Assembly (NCBI RefSeq): GCF_016595215.1
Contig: NZ_JAENHK010000010.1
Coordinates: 124,001-188,000 of the forward strand
Reading direction: 5' to 3'
Source: Chryseobacterium paridis
Lineage (GTDB): Bacteria > Bacteroidota > Bacteroidia > Flavobacteriales > Weeksellaceae
Length of the DNA: 64,000 nucleotides
Under the pieces are notes generated by a model. That model saw only the letters and a program-made list of their open reading frames with translations. It was not told the DNA's origin and did not search any database. Position 1 is the stretch's first letter. Each line of letters begins with the position of its first letter. This document shows, piece after piece, positions 49,901 to 55,198 of this stretch. The position numbers and the translations under genes were made by a program.

Positions 49901-50853
49901 CGGAAACTACTGTCCATGTTACCTATAAAGAGCTTAACACGGTAGATATGACCCGTTCTTTATCCAATATAGGAAAACCTATCCCAACGTTGGGCTGTTA
50001 TATTCTGGATCCACAGGGACGTTTGCTTCCTGTAGGAGTGATTGGAGAGATGTATGTTTCCGGTGATGGTTTGGCTAGAGGTTACCTTAATCTTGAAGAT
50101 TTAACCGAAGAGAAATTTATCGATAATCCTTTTGTAAAAGGCGGTAAAATGTATCGTTCCGGTGATCTTGGAAGATGGTTACCAGACGGTAATATCGAAT
50201 ATTTGGGAAGAATTGATCATCAGGTTAAGATCCGCGGGCACAGGATAGAGCTTGGAGAGATCGACACTCAGGTGCTTTCTTATGGAGATTCTGTCAAAAA
50301 TGCAGTTACTGCCGTTAAAGAACATCAGGGCAATAAGAGTTTGGTAGTGTATTATGTTTCGGACATATCGATTGATAAACAAGACTTGTCTCAGTATCTG
50401 GAAACAAAGCTTCCGCAGTACATGCTGCCAGGTTTTTATGTGGAACTGGATTTTATTCCATTAACCAGCAATGGCAAGATTGATCGGAAAAGCTTACCTG
50501 AAGTGGAAAGTTCAGATCTAATCAAGAATGAATATGTAGCACCTCAGACGGAAACCGAGCAACTACTGGTTGAATTACTAGCAAAAATTTTAAATTATCA
50601 GAAAGAAGAGATCAGTACCCAGGACAACTTCTTTGATATGGGATTAAATTCATTGTCTATTGTAAAGCTCTCCCAACTATTGCGTAAAGATTTTGGTTTA
50701 GAAATAGAGATTGCCAAATTCTTTTCTTACCCAAGTGTATCAGAGTTAGCCAACTTCATACAAAGCATGAACTCATACACTGAAGAAACGACAGCAGAAG
50801 ATCAAAATCTGTCGGATCACGTAGATAACCTTATTGATAACCTGTTCGATTAA
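34984..50853 (+). CDS. Four-module nonribosomal peptide synthetase (half-C-A-T-E-C-A-T-E-C-A-T-E-C-A-T)
   Basis: 5289 residues. Approximate layout: half condensation domain 1-205; A1 225-700, T1 Ser750, E1 800-1240; C2 1256-1690, A2 1705-2185, T2 Ser2232, E2 2282-2720; C3 2738-3170, A3 3182-3665, T3 Ser3721, E3 3772-4225; C4 4236-4675, A4 4685-5170, T4 Ser5223. E domains show SILTPIQRYFF, HHLVxDGVSW, EGHGRE and RTxGWFTSVYP; C2-C4 show SPMQQGLYYHW and HHHIIMDGW or a near form. Hand-read codes against GrsA: A1 DSALIAEVWK (unassigned), A2 DLTKIGEVGK (Asn), A3 DASTIAAICK (Tyr or Phe), A4 DFWNIGMVHK (Thr). T1-T3 have GGDSI as in carriers before E domains, T4 GLNSL. The first C is incomplete, so module 1 is the starter. 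No thioesterase. Confidence 0.95.
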   Translation: MLNTSSLSNIFWLNKTKNKETVVLSEDSAESLEIEISKCDLDSFLKVSKNTSLSKLTIIASVFSFLLDRYCEDFQGVIKVYASDQIPLKNKILVDLEKTKEITFKDLLKSFASNIKEAVSHSDYNTNDLDLTEYSNFSIQYGKRPESIQDNLSLLYNESEEKVILSICYKDIYRGYLIENLLKSLVHILSNYDQLLDTSLTDYALVSEEEGAEMLSRFNLTTDYPSDQTIIDLFDSQVRKNPDGLAVIYGDVALSYADLDKESNQLAHYLKNQYDIKADDLVCIQLPRNEEMIISILGILKSGGAYVPIDMDYPKERIDYILTDTKAKVNIDDVFLAKFNEVKQGYSSENCDSAIKGDHLAYVIYTSGTTGNPKGVMIEHQNVFHSTINRIAFYAIESMLLVPSFSFDSSVAVIFGTLCSGGRLFIESNMNIKDVEYISHRIIKNKIEGILCVPNYYSSLLPYLSENTSGENTLKHVIVAGEELSKNLVLHHQKYSDAILYNEYGPTECAVWSSVSIVNDTNVNIGKSISNTQIYILDEYGHLLPAGVHGELYIAGAGLARGYLNREDLTEEKFVANPFVEGTKMYRTGDLGRWLPDGTIEYLGRIDHQVKIRGHRIELGEIDNQVLSFGETIKSVVTEVKEHEGDKSLVVYYVSNFAIDKQELAYYLETKLPQYMLPGFYVELEHIPLTSNGKIDRKSLPEVSSSDLIKTEYVAPKTAEEKALVEVCEQVLKYSPVSIRDNYYNLGGDSIKSIQIVSRLRQRGYSLKVEHILQYPVLEELADYMTTDVAVIDQSVVTGDSILTPIQRYFFDSVDMVNKNHYNQAVILKSRERLSGSVLESSIKRLVVHHDALRMVYSQKEGEWNQYNAGSEGNHYRFEYFDIREESSVENEQNSLQKIGDLLQSTINIESGILFHIGHVSMSDGDRIILVIHHLVVDGVSWRILLEDLGNLYESGMKGTSYELPSKTDSFQSWGAALEKYSNSSSLSQERLYWEGIESEVYPVIPTDHPAKGKHILDSSISFSLNESSTKLLQTRAGKKYSAEINDVLLTGLALSLQDQFGINKTKVLMEGHGREVMSTGLDISRTVGWFTSVYPFSLDISNESQPALVSIKEDLRAIPHKGIGYGVLNYLGDSFSPVNYPSVQFNYLGDFDDAVGSAFNYSSEAIGNPVSEENLGTDILLDVSGITMSGAMTITIRYSGDLFTEATVQKLIDIYQSHLEKMIDEEKEAEVILTPSDLTYKGLSFSTIQEINKKGDIEDIYELSPMQQGLYYHWLVEPKGATYFMQTSYRAKFESLDLSEVERAFEILVNRYTVLRTSFDNRFGDVPLQIVHKKAKVDFRSLVLESDVRLQHIKQEDIARGFDLGTPTQMRLTVIALPDGEYEFVWSHHHIIMDGWCLSILINDFAVILNSLKQDIEINLPESKKYSSYINWLETVNKEEALSYWENYLKGVVSPTLIPFNKNTSEKESHFITEIIKVENEEFAGINNFCKSLGITLNTYVQGVWSYLLSSYNASEEVIFGSVVSGRPAEIEDVERMVGLFINTIPVCVHVDKDDTPRSLLEKLHQDSIQTTGYHFTGLAEIQSLSSLGKELVNHIIIFENYAKQDVSNDLSMMGLTDQNADAFEQTNYDFNIVAVPGMNSLSIDFKYNASVFYESLIRSLAGHFKNILGQFAAFPDQAIKSFSYLSNPEVNELLEDFNGTETSYSFEKTVVKLFEEQVNSCANNVALQSGLAQLNYTDLNIESNRLAHYLRNHYNINANDLVCMQLPRNEKMIVSILGILKSGGAYVPIDVNYPQERTEYIVKDTKSKLYIDESFWKEFDSLKENYSTENLSAEIHPSDLAYVIYTSGTTGNPKGVCISHSNLMNYVSWSNGYYFNSEDRGNWGLFTSISFDLSVTAVFCSLTRGSSLWLGENEEDVLAVLIKAFENKDVDILKLTPSHISLLKNIEIHNTGIRKIILGGEKLYNEHIQIIHAINKDIEIYDEYGPTETTVGCIARKVDASATTIGKPITNTEVYILDEYGHLVPVGVHGELYIAGAGLARGYLNREDLTEEKFVANPFVEGTKMYRTGDLGRWLPDGTIEYLGRIDHQVKIRGHRIELGEIDNQVLSFGETIKSVVTEVKEHEGDKSLVVYYVSNSALDKQELAYYLERKLPQYMLPSFYVELERIPLTSNGKIDRKSLPQVSSSDLIKTEYVAPETAEEKALVEVCEQVLKYSPVSLRDNYYNLGGDSIKSIQIVSRLRQRGYSLKVEHILQYPVLEELAGYMTTDVAVIDQSVVTGDSILTPIQRYFFDSIDMVNKNHYNQAVILKSSERLSGSVLESSIHTLVNHHDALRMVYSQKEGEWNQYNAGSEGNHYHFEYFDIREEKSLENEQSSLQKIGDHLQSTINIESGILFHIGHVSMSDGDRIILVIHHLVVDGVSWRILLEDLGNLYESGMKGVSYELPSKTDSFQSWGKAVEKYSKSSVLSQELVYWEGIESTVYPVIPTDHPAKGKHILDNSISFSLNEDATRFLQAKAGKKYSAEINDVLLTGLALSLQDQFGINKTKVLMEGHGREVMSTGLDISRTIGWFTSVYPFSLDISNKSQPALVSVKEGLREIPNKGIGYGILHYLGDSFSSTEGPSIQFNYLGDFDDAVGSAFYYSSESIGHAVSEENLGTDILLDVSGITMSGAMTITIRYSGDLFTEATVQKLIDSYQRHLEKMIGESEGSEVILTPSDLTYKGLSFSTIQEINKNQDIEDMYELSPMQQGLYYHWLVEPKGATYFMQTSYRAKFEGLDLSEVEKAFEILVNRYTVLRTSFDNRFGEVPLQIVHKKAQVDFKYHTIGSNDSLESDLEIIKENDIIRGFALNQPTQLRLIIVELPNDTYEFIWSYHHIIMDGWCLSILINDFSAILDSLKQGLEANLPEPQKYSAYLKWLGGIDKDSAMLHWKNYLEGISAPTLIPFEKDFKEETPHFITEKFSVAGDEFKEIDQLCQKLGITLNTYIQGVWSYLLSKYNSSEEILFGAVVSGRPAEIDDVESMVGLFINTIPVRILVNKDDTPRSLLKKVHQDSIQNTGYHFNSLAEIQSLSSLGKDLLSNIIIFENYVKNEPNENFKNVKVFDQSNYNFTLVAEPYEDHLNMDFEYNASVYSSSIEILVSHLKNTLNQFKTYIDTPLSELNYLSSGEQDLLLKEFNDTSVPYPSDATILSLFEEEVAKNPDSRAVVFEDTALSYEELNNKANALAYRLQVDHGIKKGDQVGVMLNRGENQIVSILGILKLGAVYVPVDANLPESRKEVMTSGLSLLITESYYFFDLDFYSGESFSIDLEFTEEDASGFTSEVLEKDDIAYIIYTSGSTGEPKGVLNTHGGILNTMLFQKEFFGVSSYENVAQFASFSFDASISEIFMTLLSGKSLHILSDSVRKDAYAFEEYVNNHSIDLVTLPPAFFSLLNVEKLQNLKGLITAGESAVIGKTKEYLKYGTFYNAYGPTETSICATVHKLEKGSDLTSSTIPIGQPIANTQIYILDEYKHLVPAGVSGEMYISGAGLAQGYLNNPELTAEKFVDHPFIPGTKMYRTGDLGKWLADGTIEYLGRIDHQVKIRGHRIELGEIDSQVLSFSESIKSVVTEVKEHEEDKSLVVYYVSDTPIDKQDLARHLESKLPKYMLPGFYVELDQIPLTSNGKVDRKSLPEVSSSDLIKNEYVAARNKEESVLVSVCEQILKHNPISIRDNYYNLGGDSIKSIQIVSRLRQQGYSLKVEHILQYPVLEELARYMTTDVVNIDQSAVMGESILTPIQRYFFESEGITNKNHYNQSVILKSKERLSASVLETSLKRLVEHHDALRMVYSQTEGEWNQYNAGTENKPYKFNSYDLLNEHLSSEEELERLQSIGEDLQSTINIESGVLFHAGHISMSDGDRIILVVHHLVMDGVSWRILLEDLGKLYESGVQGLSSDLPSKTDSFQSWGKALDEYSRSLELSKERLYWEGVESENYTALVTDYPVEGKQALDKSLGFSLSTDATKLLQTRAGRKYSAEINDVLLTGLALALQNQFGVSKTKVLMEGHGREVMSTGLDISRTIGWFTSVYPFNLDISDNSQPALVSVKEGLRSIPKKGIGYGILNYLGDAFSSTSNPSIQFNYLGDFDDASGNDNGDKESLFKYSSEDIGSPVSKENLGTDTLLDVSGMTVNGVMSINIRFSDKVFAENTIEKLLSAYQSHLESMISESEDSQVVLTPSDLTYNGLSFSTIEEISKGNDIEDIYELSPMQQGLYYHWLVDPKGLSYFMQTSYRIKASGLNLSLVEKAFGILLNRYTILRTSFENRYGEVPLQIVHKEARIDFKHLILESELELDNIRQGDIDRGFNLSEPTQMRLLVVQLPNGYYDFIWSHHHIIMDGWCLSILINDFSAILSNLQTGIAVPLPDTEKYASYIKWLESVDKEEALTYWKNYLQGIDSPTLIPFVNTDESSHNHYLTETLTIGEHDFKAIEDFCQGSGITLNTYVQGVWSYLLSSYNASEEVVFGSVVSGRPAEIPGIENMVGLFINTIPVCARIGEQDTPRSLLDQIHQDSIQSSRYHFNSLAEIQSLSSLGKELINHIVVFENYVKNEKGNAEASSDAGLSSESAGSFEQTNYPFTIVVVPDNGSLHIEFRYDSSVFAPSSITSLLSHFRAVFHQFVSAADTPLRALDYLSLEEKAVLESFNNTKVNYPVDETIVSLFEKQVVTTSDHTAVVYEDISLTYAELNARSNQLAHYLCEKYSINGDDLICIQLPRNENMLVAILGILKSGGAYVPIDVDYPQERIDYILNDTQAKANIDESFLLEFDSLKERYSTENPETVIRPDHLAYIIYTSGTTGNPKGVMIEHKNVVRLLFNDEALYDFNSNDSWTLFHSYNFDFSVWECYGALLYGGSLHVISKQTAQDPGAFLNYLIRNKITVLNQTPAAFYNLLEFDSEFNNEKLSLRYVIFGGEALNPVLLQDWHHKYPEIRMINMYGITETTVHVTYKELNTVDMTRSLSNIGKPIPTLGCYILDPQGRLLPVGVIGEMYVSGDGLARGYLNLEDLTEEKFIDNPFVKGGKMYRSGDLGRWLPDGNIEYLGRIDHQVKIRGHRIELGEIDTQVLSYGDSVKNAVTAVKEHQGNKSLVVYYVSDISIDKQDLSQYLETKLPQYMLPGFYVELDFIPLTSNGKIDRKSLPEVESSDLIKNEYVAPQTETEQLLVELLAKILNYQKEEISTQDNFFDMGLNSLSIVKLSQLLRKDFGLEIEIAKFFSYPSVSELANFIQSMNSYTEETTAEDQNLSDHVDNLIDNLFD
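36594..38995 (+). repeat. Module 1 copy of a 2.4-kb near-identical block
   Basis: From A1 motif region (ILDEYGHL) through T1, E1 and the start of C2 the DNA is nearly the same as in module 2 (41040-43441) at a constant offset of 4446 bp, so no net indel is seen. Many stretches of tens of bases are identical. The A core upstream and C domain downstream are not shared. Confidence 0.8.
41040..43441 (+). repeat. Module 2 copy of the 2.4-kb block
   Basis: Partner of 36594-38995, covering the A2 C-terminal subdomain, T2, E2 and the start of C3. The loss of similarity is abrupt on both sides (differing A2 core upstream; VDFRSLVLE in C2 against VDFKYHTIG in C3 downstream), the pattern expected after recombination or gene conversion. 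Confidence 0.8.
45645..47285 (+). repeat. Module 3 copy of a 1.6-kb block shared with module 5
   Basis: From A3 motif YRTGDLG through T3 and most of E3 the DNA closely matches 57865-59502 in the second NRPS gene, at an offset of 12,220 falling to 12,217 bp (a net difference of one codon). The match ends at the GIGYGIL stretch of the E domain. Confidence 0.75.
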
Positions 50854-50861
50854 ATTGTACT

Positions 50862-53800
50862 ATGCAAAGAGAATCCTTAAAAAGAGATATAGCCATAATA
50901 GGTGTTTCCTGTATGTTTTCAGGTTGCGATAATCCCCATACATTCTGGGAAAAGCTCGCCAATGGAAATGAGCTGATTGAGTTTTATACAGATCAGGAAT
51001 TATTGGAAAGCGGAGTAGAACCCAAGCGTATTCAGGATCCCAATTATGTGAAAGTAAAGACATTTATTGATCATTCTGATGCTTTCGATTATACATTTTT
51101 TGGCTACACAAAAGATGAAGCCAATAGTATGGATCCACAAACCAGAATTTTACATCAATTGGTTTGGGAAGCATTTGAAGATTCATGTTATGATCCATCA
51201 AAAATTCAGGATAAAGTAGGTTTGTATCTTACTGCTCCGGATAATTTCAACTGGATTGCCCATACTACCATTAATAAAAAAGATACGGTTGATCCTTTTT
51301 ATTTGTCACAAATCAACAATAAAAACTTTTGCAGTTCTTTAATTTCTTATAATCTAAATCTAAAAGGGCCAAGTATTTTTATGGATACGGCATGCTCAAG
51401 TTCGCTGGTAGCAATGCATACTGCATGCAGGGCTTTGTTATTAAGAGAGTGTTCCATGGCGGTAGCAGGAGGAATTGCTTTAAACACCAAAGATGAAAAA
51501 GGATATATGTATGAAGAGGGAATGATCTCTTCTAAAGATGGACATTGCAGGACGTTTGATGAGGATTCAAGCGGAACAGTAGGTACAGAAGGCGGTGGTA
51601 TAGTTGTCTTGAAGAGGCTGGAAGATGCTCTCAATGATAATGATCATATCTATGCTATTGTAAGAGCAACTGCCGTTAACAATGATGGGAAAAGAAAAGT
51701 AGGGTATACCGCACCGAGCATTGCAGGACAATCTGATTGTATAAAGCAAGCCCATAATTTTGCTAAGGTTTCCATTGATGAGATTTCTTATATCGAGACC
51801 CATGGTACAGGAACAAAATTAGGAGATCCTATTGAAATCGAGGCACTGAACAAGTCATTTAACTATGATCAATCTTTGAAATGTGCCATAGGAGCTGTGA
51901 AGTCAAACCTGGGTCATACCGGTAATGCGGCAGGAATTGCAGGAATTATTAAAACAGCCTTATCCTTAGAAAACAAGGTCATACCACCATCTTTACATTA
52001 TGTAAAACCTAACTCAGAAATAAGTTTTAGCAAAGGTCCATTTTATGTTAATACTCTGGCAAAACAATGGGAGGCAAAAAACAACCGACCATTGATTGCG
52101 GGAGTAAGTAGTTTTGGAATTGGAGGAACCAATGCTCACGCGATTTTAGAAAACTTTATACCTGATCATTCCAACGATCATAAAGACAAACAGGTAAGTA
52201 ATGTCATAACCTATTCTGCCAAAAGACCGGAAGCGTTAAGACAATATTTCACAAAGCTAAAAAAGTTCATTGCCGAAAATAAGGAAATGAACCTTTCAGA
52301 TCTTTCATATTCCTTAAATACAGGCAGAGCTCAGTTTGATTATAGAAATACAATTGTTTTCAAAGACAGAGAAGATTTATTAAATGAGTTAGAAGCTAAA
52401 AAAGATTTTTACCAAAAAGCAAAATCTTCACAACATATTGTTTTTGTTTTTCCAGGCCAGGGAGCCCAGTATTTTAAAATGGGGGAACAGCTTTATCATC
52501 AGGAAGAAGGCTTTAAACAGTACATAGATAAAGGGCTTTTAATCCTGAAGAATAAATTCAATGCAGACTATTCTCAGGTCCTGGGATATGGTAATACCCA
52601 AACTTCTGATCCGTTAAAAATTAATGAAACTCAATATACTCAGCCTTTATTATTCCTTATTGAATATGCATTGGCAAAATTTCTTACTGAACTTGGAATA
52701 AAACCTTCATTAATGATAGGTCATAGTTTGGGAGAATATGTTGCAGCTTGCGTTTCCGGGGTACTTTCTTTTGAAGATGGATTATTACTGGTTGCAGAAA
52801 GAGCTTTATTAATGAGTAAAGTACCAACCGGAAAAATGGTTGCTGTAAATGCCTCTTTTGAGCAGATAAAAAATGAGATCCCGGATAGAATTTCAGTAGC
52901 AGCGATCAATTCGGATCATACAACAGTTTTGTCTGGAACAGAAGAAGATATTCAGGAGTGTATTAATGTATTTAATGAAAAGAATATTACAACTACTCTT
53001 TTAAAAACTTCACATGCATTTCATTCCCGAATGATGAATGATATTGCCGCAGATTTTGAAAATTTATTTTCTGATATTCAGTTGTCGGTACCTGAGATTC
53101 CGTATCTATCAAATCTTACGGCCAACTTTATTTCAGGGGACGAAGCAAAATCACCTCAATACTGGAAAGAACAAATGTTGAATACCGTTCTTTTTGAAAA
53201 AGGAATTAAGAATATTCTTAAGGATCCAAAAGACTATATATTCATAGAATTAGGACCTTCCACACTAACCAATGCAATTAAACAAAATGAGTTCTATCAT
53301 GATAATACCATTATCCGGTTATTGCAAAGGTCCGGTCAAAATGAGGAATTGCAATTTATAAACAAAGCTTTGGGTGAATTGTGGCAATCGGGTATTGAGA
53401 TAGACTGGAAAAAATATTATCAAAATCAGAAAAGAAAGAAAATTTCATTGCCCACCTATGCATTTGAAAAAAATAAACTGGACTTTCATGTCAATCCTTT
53501 TAAAAGATTTACGGTAGACAACAATCCTTCGTCTTTAGACCTTTTTTATCAGAAAAAATGGAAGAGCAGCCAATTGTCTAAAGGCGTAAAGGAGGAAAAG
53601 GCAACATTTATTATTTTTTCTGAAAATAGTGCTGTATCGCAAAGTATCCTTCACGAACTGGAAAGCAGAGAGATTCGCTTTATTGAATTAGAAAAAAATG
53701 AATTTTTAAAAGCAAATGTGGAGATAGATCTTAGAAGTATTACGGATTATCTGGATAAAATTAATACTTCAGACAGTACTAATTATCAGATTATTTTCAC

Positions 53801-55184
53801 CTGGAATATACAGGATGATCAATTAAGTTCCATGGTCTCTGTTTTCAGGTTGTTTAATATCATCGGGAAATTCTTAATCTCTAATGATCCTACATTAAAT
53901 TCGAAGATTACCTTAGTAGGGGATTTCAATAATATGGAGGTCAATGCAAACAGCAACACCACACTGCTGTCTTCATTTGCTCAGCTGTATGTCTGTGCGC
54001 AGGAAAATAAAAATATCTTCAGTTTTCTTTTAGATATTCCATCAGGGAATAATATTGCTTACGAAAAGATCATTGATGAAATAGAATACAACTTTTCTGA
54101 TCCTCTTGTAACCTATAAAGGAGATCAGAGATATGTTCCGTTTTATGAAAGATGGAATGAAGAGAAAGGTGATGTTCAGCTTGATTCCAAAGTTGTCGTT
54201 GTCATTGGAGGTTCGGGAAAGATTGGAAAAGTTTTGATCGGTTATCTGGTAGAAAACAAAGCCAAAGTTGTTGTTGTGGGTAGGAAACCAATTGATCAAC
54301 TGGACGAAGGATTCAGAAACAGAATAGGAAATGAATTGTCTTACTTTACTTCTGACATTTCAGATCTGGCATCTTTAGACTTAACAATTGCCCGCATAGA
54401 ACAGGAATATGGAAAAATCCATGGCGTACTGAATTTAGCAGGGAACCCTTCAGATGATTCCTTAAAATTAGTAGAGCATCTGGATATGGGTGGAATTCAG
54501 GATCAGTTGTCTCCTAAGGTGCAGGGAATCATTAATTTGTATGAAGTATTCTCCGGCAAAAACCTTGAATTTGTATGGATTACTTCCAGTTTATCAGCAA
54601 TCCTTGGTGGTCAGACTTTTGGAGCGTATTCAGTAGCCAATTCTTATCTGGATTATTTTATTGGAAAATCCAAACCTAAGAATTGGGTCAGCGTAAATCT
54701 GGATGGAGTTAGTGAGGGTGCAATAAATGAGACTAAACTTGTTGAGATTTTTAAGGCTACAGTACTTTCCAATGTTCAAAATCATCAGATCATTGCATCG
54801 GCAAAAAATCCCAATCAATACCTTACCTATAATTACAAAACGACTAACAAATCGGGAGGTCAAATTTCGGGAGGCATCCTATCCAGTACTGAATATGTAG
54901 CCCCTACTTCTGAAACAGAAATTAAGCTGTGTAGCCTATTTAATAACTTTTTTGAACCCAAAAAGGTTGGGACTACCGATAATTTCTTCGAATTAGGCGG
55001 GGATTCATTAAAAGCAATGACCATTTTAAAGAATATCAATAAAGAATTCAATCTGGAGCTGGCGCCACAGGATCTTTATACTTCACCTACTATTAAAGGT
55101 CTTGCCCTGCATATAGAAATGATATCATATGTTTCAAAAACAGAAGTAAGCAGTGAGCCTAATAGAAAGACCATCATTATATAA
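50862..55184 (+). CDS. Type I polyketide synthase module (KS-AT-KR-ACP)
   Basis: 1440 residues. KS about 10-430 with Cys178 in DTACSSS, His314 in ETHGTGT and His352 in NLGHTGN. AT about 525-830 with Ser622 in GHSLGEY and the H-A-F-H motif (718-721), typical of malonyl-CoA selection. The KR half-domain follows a structural subdomain: Rossmann GGSGKIG (about 1116) and YSVAN with Tyr1256 and Asn1260. ACP Ser1382 is in GGDSL. No DH or ER domain is seen, so the added two-carbon unit should keep a beta-hydroxyl. The gene begins 8 bp after the first NRPS gene and extends the peptide carried on T4 (Thr). Confidence 0.93.
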   Translation: MQRESLKRDIAIIGVSCMFSGCDNPHTFWEKLANGNELIEFYTDQELLESGVEPKRIQDPNYVKVKTFIDHSDAFDYTFFGYTKDEANSMDPQTRILHQLVWEAFEDSCYDPSKIQDKVGLYLTAPDNFNWIAHTTINKKDTVDPFYLSQINNKNFCSSLISYNLNLKGPSIFMDTACSSSLVAMHTACRALLLRECSMAVAGGIALNTKDEKGYMYEEGMISSKDGHCRTFDEDSSGTVGTEGGGIVVLKRLEDALNDNDHIYAIVRATAVNNDGKRKVGYTAPSIAGQSDCIKQAHNFAKVSIDEISYIETHGTGTKLGDPIEIEALNKSFNYDQSLKCAIGAVKSNLGHTGNAAGIAGIIKTALSLENKVIPPSLHYVKPNSEISFSKGPFYVNTLAKQWEAKNNRPLIAGVSSFGIGGTNAHAILENFIPDHSNDHKDKQVSNVITYSAKRPEALRQYFTKLKKFIAENKEMNLSDLSYSLNTGRAQFDYRNTIVFKDREDLLNELEAKKDFYQKAKSSQHIVFVFPGQGAQYFKMGEQLYHQEEGFKQYIDKGLLILKNKFNADYSQVLGYGNTQTSDPLKINETQYTQPLLFLIEYALAKFLTELGIKPSLMIGHSLGEYVAACVSGVLSFEDGLLLVAERALLMSKVPTGKMVAVNASFEQIKNEIPDRISVAAINSDHTTVLSGTEEDIQECINVFNEKNITTTLLKTSHAFHSRMMNDIAADFENLFSDIQLSVPEIPYLSNLTANFISGDEAKSPQYWKEQMLNTVLFEKGIKNILKDPKDYIFIELGPSTLTNAIKQNEFYHDNTIIRLLQRSGQNEELQFINKALGELWQSGIEIDWKKYYQNQKRKKISLPTYAFEKNKLDFHVNPFKRFTVDNNPSSLDLFYQKKWKSSQLSKGVKEEKATFIIFSENSAVSQSILHELESREIRFIELEKNEFLKANVEIDLRSITDYLDKINTSDSTNYQIIFTWNIQDDQLSSMVSVFRLFNIIGKFLISNDPTLNSKITLVGDFNNMEVNANSNTTLLSSFAQLYVCAQENKNIFSFLLDIPSGNNIAYEKIIDEIEYNFSDPLVTYKGDQRYVPFYERWNEEKGDVQLDSKVVVVIGGSGKIGKVLIGYLVENKAKVVVVGRKPIDQLDEGFRNRIGNELSYFTSDISDLASLDLTIARIEQEYGKIHGVLNLAGNPSDDSLKLVEHLDMGGIQDQLSPKVQGIINLYEVFSGKNLEFVWITSSLSAILGGQTFGAYSVANSYLDYFIGKSKPKNWVSVNLDGVSEGAINETKLVEIFKATVLSNVQNHQIIASAKNPNQYLTYNYKTTNKSGGQISGGILSSTEYVAPTSETEIKLCSLFNNFFEPKKVGTTDNFFELGGDSLKAMTILKNINKEFNLELAPQDLYTSPTIKGLALHIEMISYVSKTEVSSEPNRKTIII

Positions 55185-55198
55185 ATCCTATTCTTTAT

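Noticed and set aside
53560..54180. Region before the KR as a dehydratase domain
   Set aside because: No HxxxGxxxxP motif is present; it fits the structural half of the ketoreductase.
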